Both the position numbers and the translations under genes were made by a program. From JALHSW01 sp038321755 (lineage in GTDB: Bacteria; Actinomycetota; Acidimicrobiia; IMCC26256; PALSA-555): DNA of 38,418 nucleotides. Of this stretch, positions 30,884 to 37,221 are shown piece by piece (the stretch's first letter is position 1; each line of letters begins with the position of its first letter). Where the stretch lies: the NCBI GenBank assembly GCA_038321755.1, contig JBBQFJ010000013.1, positions 1 to 38,418 of the forward strand, read 5' to 3'. The notes under the pieces were generated by a model, which did not search any database, was not told where the DNA came from, and saw only the letters and a program-made list of their open reading frames with translations.

Positions 30884-32016
30884 CGTCGCGCCAGTCCGAG
30901 GATGCTGAGGAAGAAGCTCGAGAGGATGAGCTGGAAGCCGAGCACCAGCGCGGTGGCACCGGGCACCACCACGCGGATCGCCTCGCTCGTGTCGAGCGTC
31001 CCAAAGTCGGCCGAGCCCCAGTTCACGATGCTGTAGACGGTGAAGCCGACGCCCACCAGGAGCACGAGCATCCCGGCGAGCAGCCCGCGCTCGAGCGTGA
31101 TGAGTTGGAAGGCACGCTCGATCCCCTTCGACGTCGACAGCAGGCCTTCGTTCATCGCGAACGCGCGAGCGAAGATCGCGAACGTCACCGCTTGCGCGCC
31201 GATGAGCACCATCACCATGGCGTAGATGAGCGCGTTCACGTCGAGGCCAATGCTGCCGATCTGGATCGGCCCGATGAGGAGCGCAGCTCCCAGCACGAGG
31301 CCGAGGGTGAGCAGCGCGATCCCGGGGTACAGGAAGAGCCACCGGGGGCTGTAGAGCAGCAGGAACCGGAGGTGGCGCCAGCCGTCGCGCCACGATCGGA
31401 GGTGCGGCCGACGCGAACGACCGTCGGGGCGCAGCGTCGTCGGGACCTCCTCGATCCGAAGCTCCTGGATCGTGGCCTTCACCACCATCTCGCTCGCGAA
31501 CTCCATCCCGGTGGTCCGCAGCTTCAACCCGAGGATCGAGTCGCGCCGGAAGCCGCGCATCCCGCAGTGGAAGTCCCCACTCGGGCTGTGGAAGAACAGC
31601 CGACCGATGAACGTGAGCACCGGGTTGCCGAGATACTTGTGGAGCTTCGGCATGGCACCGGGCGCGATCCCGCCCTGGAATCGGTTGCCGACGACGAGGT
31701 CGGCCCCCTTGCGAAGCTCGTCGACGAACGGTCCGAGGTTCGCGAGGTCATAGCTGTCGTCGGCGTCCGCCATGATCACGAACTCGCCCCGCGCGCTCTC
31801 GATGCCCCCGAGGAGCGCGGCGCCGTAGCCGCGCGCCGGAACGTCGACGACTCGGGCACCCTCGGCCACCGCGATGCCCTGCGAGCCGTCGGTGCTGCCG
31901 TTGTCGGCGACGACGACCTCGCCCGCGATCCCGAGCTCCTCCATCGAGGCGCGGGCCTTCCGGACGCACGTCGCGAGCGTCTCGGCCTCGTCGAGGCACG
32001 GAAGGACTACGGACAA
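30880..32016 (-). CDS. GT2 polyprenyl-phosphate glycosyltransferase with membrane domain
   Basis: A 378-residue protein with a GT-A domain (about 1-225) and four C-terminal membrane helices (about 226-378). Motifs: SVVLPCLDEAETLATCV, VVVADNGSTDGS, MADADDSYD (metal-binding DxD) and GDFHCGMRGFRRD. It resembles dolichyl-phosphate hexose synthases of the GtrB/DPMS-like type with a membrane tail. No ATG or GTG is available at the conserved start. The likeliest is TTG at 32016 (M-S-V-V-L-P); CTG 32022 is an alternative. TATATT at 32044-32039 is a good -10. It heads the operon 32.0-27.9 kb. Confidence 0.82.
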   Translation of the reverse strand: MSVVLPCLDEAETLATCVRKARASMEELGIAGEVVVADNGSTDGSQGIAVAEGARVVDVPARGYGAALLGGIESARGEFVIMADADDSYDLANLGPFVDELRKGADLVVGNRFQGGIAPGAMPKLHKYLGNPVLTFIGRLFFHSPSGDFHCGMRGFRRDSILGLKLRTTGMEFASEMVVKATIQELRIEEVPTTLRPDGRSRRPHLRSWRDGWRHLRFLLLYSPRWLFLYPGIALLTLGLVLGAALLIGPIQIGSIGLDVNALIYAMVMVLIGAQAVTFAIFARAFAMNEGLLSTSKGIERAFQLITLERGLLAGMLVLLVGVGFTVYSIVNWGSADFGTLDTSEAIRVVVPGATALVLGFQLILSSFFLSILGLARR

Positions 32017-32038
32017 TTCCAGGGCTGAATGACCGCCG

Positions 32039-32044
32039 AATATA
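32039..32044 (-). promoter_or_regulatory. -10 element of the minus-strand glycan operon
   Basis: TATATT on the minus strand is the most AT-rich hexamer in this divergent region. It would start transcription near 32032, about 16 bases before the TTG start at 32016. No good -35 is visible. Confidence 0.45.
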
Positions 32045-32088
32045 GCCGAGCAGCTGTTGGTCCTTCGGAGCCGCGACCGTCCATGACG

Positions 32089-32094
32089 TACGAT
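32089..32094 (+). promoter_or_regulatory. -10 element upstream of the rmlA mini-ORF array
   Basis: TACGAT lies ten bases before the ATG at 32105. A start about seven bases downstream would place that ATG almost at the 5' end of the mRNA, so the repeat array would be transcribed as the leader. Confidence 0.4.
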
Positions 32095-32104
32095 CCGCCG
32101 CGTC

Positions 32105-32143
32105 ATGAGGGGCTCGAATGTCATGAAGGGCTGTGCGTCGTGA
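32105..32143 (+). CDS. Leader mini-ORF 1 (12 codons), rmlA array
   Basis: ATG 32105 reads MRGSNVMKGCAS and stops at TGA 32141-32143. A second in-frame ATG at 32123 gives the core peptide MKGCAS. Its stop overlaps the next GTG (32140) as GTGA. Whether it is translated is unknown. A different frame from ATG 32083 also reads through here and ends at the stop of mini-ORF 2. Confidence 0.45.
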   Translation: MRGSNVMKGCAS

Positions 32144-32160
32144 AGGGCTGTGCGTCGTGA
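32140..32160 (+). CDS. Leader mini-ORF 2 (6 codons), rmlA array
   Basis: GTG 32140 reads MKGCAS and ends TGA 32158-32160, overlapping the next start as GTGA. AAGGG from the preceding unit lies upstream at Shine-Dalgarno distance. Confidence 0.45.
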   Translation: MKGCAS

Positions 32161-32177
32161 GGGGCTGTACATCGTGA
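32157..32177 (+). CDS. Leader mini-ORF 3 (6 codons), coupled to rmlA
   Basis: GTG 32157 reads MRGCTS and ends TGA 32175-32177, overlapping the rmlA GTG (32174) as GTGA. Its GAGGGG lies about nine bases before the rmlA start and is the rmlA Shine-Dalgarno. Confidence 0.5.
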   Translation: MRGCTS

Positions 32178-33259
32178 AGGGTCTGATCCTCGCGGGCGGT
32201 GCCGGGACGCGCCTCCGTCCAATCACCCACACGAGCGCGAAGGCGCTGGTGCCCGTCGCGAACAAGCCGATCCTCTTCTACGGCATCGAGGACATGGTCG
32301 CCGCGGGGATCCGCCAGATCGGGATCATCGTCGCGGGCAACGGCGACGAGATCCGGGCCACCACCGGCGACGGGTCCCGCTGGGGCATCGAGATCACGTA
32401 CATCCCCCAGGAGGACCCGCTCGGGCTCGCGCACTGCGTGCTCATCGCGCGCGACTTCCTCGCGGACGACGACTTCGTGATGTACCTCGGCGACAACCTG
32501 CTCGAGCAGGGCCTCGCGGAGTTCGTCGAGCGCTTCCAGGCCGCACAGGCCGACACCACGTCCGTTGCTCCTGCCGCTCAGATCTTGCTCGCGCACGTCG
32601 AGGATCCTCGACAGTTCGGTGTCGCCGAGCTCGACGCGCAGGGCGAGGTCGTGGCGCTCGTCGAGAAGCCCGATGATCCGCCGTCGGACCTCGCGCTCGT
32701 CGGCGTGTACCTGTTCGACCCACGCATCCACGAGGCCGTGAGCGCGATCAGACCGTCCGAGCGCGGCGAGCTCGAGATCACCGACGCGATTCAGTGGCTC
32801 CTCGAGCACGACTACCGCGTGCTGCACGAGGTGTTGGTGGGTTGGTGGCTCGACACCGGCAAGAAGGACCCGCTGCTCGAGAGCAACCGGTACCTGCTCG
32901 AGCTGCTCGAGCCGAGGAACGACGGCACCGTCGACGCCGAGTCCACGATCGAAGGACACGTGGTCGTCGAAGCCGGCGCCGAGATCATCGGCTCACGAGT
33001 CCGCGGGCCGGCGATCATCGGCGAGCGGACGAAGATCGTGAACAGCTTCGTCGGTGCGTACACATCGATCGGTGCCGACTGCGAGATCCGCGACTCCGAC
33101 GTCGATCACTCCGTCGTGTTCGACGGCAGCCGGATCATCGGCATCGCGGGGATTGCCGACTCCCTGATCGGTCGCGAGGTCGAGATCAGCCGCTCGGGTG
33201 ACCGCCCCCACGCACTGCGCCTGATGCTGGGCGACCACTCCAAGGTCGACCTGGCGTAG
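32174..33259 (+). CDS. rmlA: Glucose-1-phosphate thymidylyltransferase, long form (RmlA-like)
   Basis: Makes dTDP-glucose from dTTP and glucose-1-phosphate, the first step to dTDP-L-rhamnose. The 361-residue protein has the nucleotidyltransferase signature GLILAGGAGTRLRPIT, the catalytic-region VMYLGDNLL, VEKP, and GWWLDTGKKDPLLESN. A left-handed beta-helix tail follows (about 245-361; repeating hexapeptides such as IEGHVVVEAGAEIIGSRV). This is the long form typical of actinobacteria (StrD-like), not the short E. coli RmlA. GTG 32174 aligns with the family start (MKGLILAGG) and has GAGGGG upstream. rmlC, rmlB and rmlD follow about 1.6 kb away. Confidence 0.93.
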   Translation: MKGLILAGGAGTRLRPITHTSAKALVPVANKPILFYGIEDMVAAGIRQIGIIVAGNGDEIRATTGDGSRWGIEITYIPQEDPLGLAHCVLIARDFLADDDFVMYLGDNLLEQGLAEFVERFQAAQADTTSVAPAAQILLAHVEDPRQFGVAELDAQGEVVALVEKPDDPPSDLALVGVYLFDPRIHEAVSAIRPSERGELEITDAIQWLLEHDYRVLHEVLVGWWLDTGKKDPLLESNRYLLELLEPRNDGTVDAESTIEGHVVVEAGAEIIGSRVRGPAIIGERTKIVNSFVGAYTSIGADCEIRDSDVDHSVVFDGSRIIGIAGIADSLIGREVEISRSGDRPHALRLMLGDHSKVDLA

Positions 33260-33295
33260 GTCGGTCGACCGGGCAGAGCGCAAGCAGGCGGACCG

Positions 33296-34750
33296 TCAGT
33301 CCCTGAGCACGTTGCGCACGCCGCGAGCGGCGGCACCGACGCCGGGGACCTTCGAGCGCGACAGCTTGCGGTACGCACGCGCGGCGCCGGCGCGGGCCTG
33401 GCGTCGCCCCGCACCGAGCCTCGTGCGCGCCGAGAGCTCACGATCGACTCGCGTGCGGTACTCCGCTGCGAGCTTCGTGTCACCCGCTCCCCGCGTGACG
33501 GCGTCGTCCATGTCGGCGAGTGCGCCGGGCACGGCATCGACGTCGAACTGTGCGAGCGCGAGCGCACGGTGCGCGAACGAGAGGAACTCGTACGTGGGCG
33601 TCTCGGGGTCGGGGTACAGCCCGTAGACCCCGTACTGCGCCTTCCCCACGGCCGCGGACGCCGCGAAGTGCTCGGCTGCGGCCTGCGGGTCGCGATCGTG
33701 GTTCAGGGCGAGGATGCCCAAGAAGTAGTGGATGACCACGAGCGCGGAGCGGTGGTCGGCGACGGTGAGCGTGCTCGCCGGATCGTCGAGGTCGACCCCG
33801 TGGCGGTCGAGCACCGCCTGCCGGAGCTGCGGGTATCCGGCCGCGGCGATCTCGTACTCGCCGGCGTTCACCGAGAACTTCAGACGACGCGAGGCCATGC
33901 CGACGGAGAGCGAGGAACCGGCATCCGCGCTCTCGCCGCGCGTCTCGCAGTAGCGGAGCAGGTCACTCGTCGGAACGGTGGCCGACGCATTCGTGATTCG
34001 GAGCGCGTCCTGCGACCGCGCCGCGAGGGCGCAGAGAGTCGCGCCCTCGACCCAGACGTTCGACTCGAGCCCGGCGTCGCGCAGCATCGACTCGAGTCCC
34101 TGCTTCGTGAGGAGGAACTCGTGCGCACCGACGGACAGCGCCGGGTACAGGATCGTCATCGGTGTCTCGGGGCGCACGGCACCGGCATCGGGCGTCGTCA
34201 TGAGGAAGACGCCCGTGTCGGAGAGGCGGCGCTGCACCGAGACGAGGAACGCACGTGGGTCGGGGACGTGCTCGAGCACCTCGGACGCGAAGATCACGTC
34301 GAAGCGCTCGTCGGGCTCGAACGCGTCGTCGAGCGTGCCGGGCCGGATATCGAGGCCGAGATCGGCGCGCCCACGCTCGGCGGCGAGCGACGGGTCGAGC
34401 CCGATGCCCTCCCAGCCGTAGAGCACCTGCGCGAGGTCGAGCCCGAAGCCGTAGCCGCACCCGACGTCGAGCATGCGCGCGCCCGACGGAGCACCGACCT
34501 TCACCAACATGCCCGCGATCGCCTCGATCCCGGCGATCTGCTCGACGTACCAGTCCCAGTCGGCGACGCTGTACGTGCTCGGAGGTTGCACCGTGCTGAT
34601 GACGACCGAACCGCAGTCGCCGCAGCGCACGATCTCGGCCGGTTCGTCGCGCCAGGGAACGTCGGTCGTCGCGAGCAGCTCCTGCCCCTGCGACCGGCCG
34701 CACACCGGACAGCGCACGTCGGCTTCGCCATCGATCCAGCGGAGCTCCAC
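33296..34750 (-). CDS. Zinc-ribbon SAM methyltransferase with long C-terminal domain
   Basis: A 484-residue protein. The N-terminus holds two CxxC knuckles (RCPVCGRSQ and RCGDCGS), like the zinc-binding domain of sugar C-methyltransferase-type proteins. A class I methyltransferase core follows (about 90-260) with MLDVGCGYGFGLDLAQ, GIGLDPS, FASEVLEHVPDPRAFL and FLMTTPDAGAV. Residues 290-440 look alpha-helical and possibly TPR-like, containing YPQLRQAVLDRHG and FLGILALNHDRDPQAAAEHF, and the end is Arg/Ala-rich. Its place inside the rhamnose cluster suggests sugar or glycan methylation. GTG 34750 is the first good start before the zinc ribbon; it is divergent from rmlC. Confidence 0.82.
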   Translation of the reverse strand: MELRWIDGEADVRCPVCGRSQGQELLATTDVPWRDEPAEIVRCGDCGSVVISTVQPPSTYSVADWDWYVEQIAGIEAIAGMLVKVGAPSGARMLDVGCGYGFGLDLAQVLYGWEGIGLDPSLAAERGRADLGLDIRPGTLDDAFEPDERFDVIFASEVLEHVPDPRAFLVSVQRRLSDTGVFLMTTPDAGAVRPETPMTILYPALSVGAHEFLLTKQGLESMLRDAGLESNVWVEGATLCALAARSQDALRITNASATVPTSDLLRYCETRGESADAGSSLSVGMASRRLKFSVNAGEYEIAAAGYPQLRQAVLDRHGVDLDDPASTLTVADHRSALVVIHYFLGILALNHDRDPQAAAEHFAASAAVGKAQYGVYGLYPDPETPTYEFLSFAHRALALAQFDVDAVPGALADMDDAVTRGAGDTKLAAEYRTRVDRELSARTRLGAGRRQARAGAARAYRKLSRSKVPGVGAAARGVRNVLRD

Positions 34751-34831
34751 GGCGCAATCATGGCATAGGGCCCCGAAGACCCTCTTTTCGGGTCGGTGTC
34801 GACGGCCCCGGTTGGAGTAAAAAGGTTCCCC

Positions 34832-35398
34832 ATGCCTGACGTCATCGAGTCCGACATCATCGCCGGCGTGTACGTCGTCGAACCCTCGCTGCACGGTGAC
34901 GAGCGCGGCGTGTTCGTCGAGACGTATCGCCGTGAATGGTTCCCGCAGGGGCGCGAGATGCTCCAGGGCAACCGCGCTGACCGCCAGCAGGGCTGCATCG
35001 TGGGGCTCCACTACCACCTGCACCAGGCCGACTACTGGTACGTGCCGTTCGGCCGGGCGCGCGTCGTGCTGCACGACCTGCGGCACGGGTCGAGCACCGA
35101 TGGCGCCACTCAGGAGATCGATCTCGGTACGCGGTCCGACGGCACGCACGACCATCGCGGCGTGTTCATCCCCCCAGGCGTCGCGCACGGCTTCGCGTCG
35201 CTCACGGACATGACGATCACGTACCTCGTCGACAACTACTACAACCCGAAGGACGAGCTCGGCGTCGCCTGGGACGACCCCGACATCGGCGCCGACTGGG
35301 GCCTGGCCGACCCGATCCTCTCCGAGCGCGACCAGAAGAACCCGCGCCGCAAGGACCTCGAGCCGCGGCTGCAGCCCGTCCTCGGACTGAGGACCTGA
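34832..35398 (+). CDS. rmlC: dTDP-4-dehydrorhamnose 3,5-epimerase RmlC
   Basis: Cupin epimerase for the third rhamnose step. The 188-residue protein has GVYVVEPSLHGDERGVFVETYRREW, the catalytic His60 in GLHYH, FGRARVVLHDLRHG, IPPGVAHGFASL and YLVDNYYNP. The ATG at 34832 has AAAAAGG six bases upstream; a GTG at 34796 would add 12 unconserved residues. It begins the rmlC-rmlB-rmlD-GT2 operon, with rmlB starting three bases after its stop. Confidence 0.93.
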   Translation: MPDVIESDIIAGVYVVEPSLHGDERGVFVETYRREWFPQGREMLQGNRADRQQGCIVGLHYHLHQADYWYVPFGRARVVLHDLRHGSSTDGATQEIDLGTRSDGTHDHRGVFIPPGVAHGFASLTDMTITYLVDNYYNPKDELGVAWDDPDIGADWGLADPILSERDQKNPRRKDLEPRLQPVLGLRT

Positions 35399-35401
35399 CT
35401 C

Positions 35402-36364
35402 ATGCGCCTCTTCGTGACCGGCGGTGCCGGCTTCATCGGTTCCAACTACGCGCACTGGGTCCTCGCTAACTCCGACGACACGGTGACCGTCTTCGATGCC
35501 CTCACGTATGCGGGCAACCTCGCGAACCTCGAGGACCTCGACGACGACCCGCGACTCACGTTCGTCAAGGGCGACATCACCGACCGCGGTGCGGTCCTCG
35601 CCGCGATGGAAGGGCACGACACCGTCGTGCACTTCGCCGCCGAGAGCCATGTCGACCGTTCGATCGTCTCGCCCGACGAGTTCGTCCGCACCAACTGCGA
35701 CGGCACCAACGTGATGTGCGACGTCGCCCGCACCATCGGCGTCGAGCGCTTCCTCCACATCTCGACCGACGAGGTCTACGGCTCCATCGAAGACGGCTCG
35801 TTCACCGAGACCGACCCGCTCGAGCCCCGCTCCCCGTACTCCGCCTCGAAGGCCGGCTCCGACCTCATCGCCCTCTCGTACCGCAGCACCTACGGGTTGC
35901 CGGTGGTGGTCACGCGATCCTCCAACAACTTCGGGCCGTACCAGTTCCCCGAGAAGGTCATCCCACTGTTCGTCACGAACCTGCTCGACGGCCAGAAGGT
36001 CCCGCTCTACGGCGACGGCCTCAACATCCGCGACTGGTGCTTCGTCGAGGACAACTGCAGCGGCGTCGACCTGGTGCTGCGGTCCGGCACGATCGGCGAG
36101 GTCTACAACATCGGTGGTGGCAACGAGATCACGAACCGCGAGCTCACCGACGCCGTGCTCGAGCTCACCGACTCCGACGACTCGATGATCGAGTACGTCG
36201 AGGACCGCCTCGGCCACGACCGTCGGTACTCGATCGACATCTCGAAGGTGCGCGGCCTCGGGTGGGCGCCGAAGCGCGAGTTCCGAGAAGCACTCGAAGC
36301 CACGGTTGCCTGGTACCGGGACCACCGGTGGTGGTGGGAACCGCTCAAGCAGCGGAAGGGCTGA
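35402..36364 (+). CDS. rmlB: dTDP-glucose 4,6-dehydratase RmlB
   Basis: NAD-dependent extended SDR converting dTDP-glucose to the 4-keto-6-deoxy sugar. The 320-residue protein has the GGAGFIGSNY cofactor loop, catalytic T-D123-E124 in STDEVYG, Y146-S-A-S-K150, and RSSNNFGPYQFPEKVIPLF, all diagnostic. It sits between rmlC and rmlD. Confidence 0.96.
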   Translation: MRLFVTGGAGFIGSNYAHWVLANSDDTVTVFDALTYAGNLANLEDLDDDPRLTFVKGDITDRGAVLAAMEGHDTVVHFAAESHVDRSIVSPDEFVRTNCDGTNVMCDVARTIGVERFLHISTDEVYGSIEDGSFTETDPLEPRSPYSASKAGSDLIALSYRSTYGLPVVVTRSSNNFGPYQFPEKVIPLFVTNLLDGQKVPLYGDGLNIRDWCFVEDNCSGVDLVLRSGTIGEVYNIGGGNEITNRELTDAVLELTDSDDSMIEYVEDRLGHDRRYSIDISKVRGLGWAPKREFREALEATVAWYRDHRWWWEPLKQRKG

Positions 36365-36375
36365 GCGGCGCGCCC

Positions 36376-37221
36376 ATGCGCATCCTCATCACCGGCGCGG
36401 GCGGACAGGTCGGACACGAGCTCGTCACTGCGTTCGCCGACCACGACGTCACCGCCCTCGATCATGCAGCGCTGGAGGTCGCCGATCGCGAGTCGGTGCT
36501 CGCCGCGGTCACGACGGTGCATCCCGATGCGATCGTGCACAGCGCGGCGTGGACGGCGGTCGACGCGTGCGAGGCCGATCCCGATCGCGCGTTCGCGGCG
36601 AACGCGATCGGGACCCGCAACGTCGCCGAGGCCGCTCGACGCGTTGGCGCGACGGTGTGCACCTTCTCCACCGACTACGTGTTCGACGGGACCAAGCCCG
36701 AGCCGTACACCGAGTGGGACGAGCCGAACCCCCAATCGGTCTACGGACGCTCAAAGCTCGGCGGTGAGCAGGAGCTCGCGAGCGACGCCGACTCGCTGAT
36801 CCTGCGCATCTCGTGGGTCTGCGGTGCGCACGGCAACAACATGGTGAAGACGATCCTGCGGCTCGCCGGCGAGCACGACACGCTCAGCTTCGTCGACGAC
36901 CAGCGCGGACACCCGACGTTCGCCGACGACCTCGCCGGGATGGTCCGTCGGCTCGTCATCGAGCGGTACACCGGCCTCTTCCACGTCACCAACCAGGGCG
37001 CCGCGTCGTGGTTCGAGTTCGCCCGGGCGGTGCTCGAGTCGTCGGGCCAGGACCCGGAGCGCGTCAAGCCGATCGCGACCACGGACCTCGACCCACCCCG
37101 CCCGGCGCCACGCCCGGCGAACTCCGTCCTCGACAACGCGGCGTTGCGGCTGTCGGGTGTCCCCCTGCTCCCCCATTACCGGGAGTCGCTCGACCGCCTC
37201 GTCGCAACCCTGTCGGGGTGA
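36376..37221 (+). CDS. rmlD: dTDP-4-dehydrorhamnose reductase RmlD
   Basis: Final step to dTDP-L-rhamnose, NAD(P)H-dependent. The 281-residue SDR has MRILITGAGGQVGHEL, HSAAWTAVDACEADPDRAFAAN (family signature), FSTDYVFDG, Y123-G-R-S-K127 and RISWVCG. It starts 11 bases after rmlB. The stop overlaps the following GT2 start as GTGA. Confidence 0.95.
   Translation: MRILITGAGGQVGHELVTAFADHDVTALDHAALEVADRESVLAAVTTVHPDAIVHSAAWTAVDACEADPDRAFAANAIGTRNVAEAARRVGATVCTFSTDYVFDGTKPEPYTEWDEPNPQSVYGRSKLGGEQELASDADSLILRISWVCGAHGNNMVKTILRLAGEHDTLSFVDDQRGHPTFADDLAGMVRRLVIERYTGLFHVTNQGAASWFEFARAVLESSGQDPERVKPIATTDLDPPRPAPRPANSVLDNAALRLSGVPLLPHYRESLDRLVATLSG

Larger units (their letters stand above)
32105..32173 (+). 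repeat. Tandem array of 17-18 bp units ending at the rmlA start
   Basis: Four units run into the gene: 32105-32122 (diverged, 18 bp), 32123-32139, 32140-32156 and 32157-32173 (17 bp each). The core ATGAAGGGCTGTGCGTC or GTGAAGGGCTGTGCGTC is identical in units two and three except for the first base. The next 8 bases, GTGAAGGG, are the rmlA start itself. Each unit carries a start codon, and its A(A/G)GGG also serves as Shine-Dalgarno for the next start. Confidence 0.9.

Noticed and set aside
33262..33271. Palindrome CGGTCGACCG in the convergent gap after rmlA, as a terminator
   Set aside because: It has no loop and no T-run. Such GC palindromes are expected by chance at this base composition.
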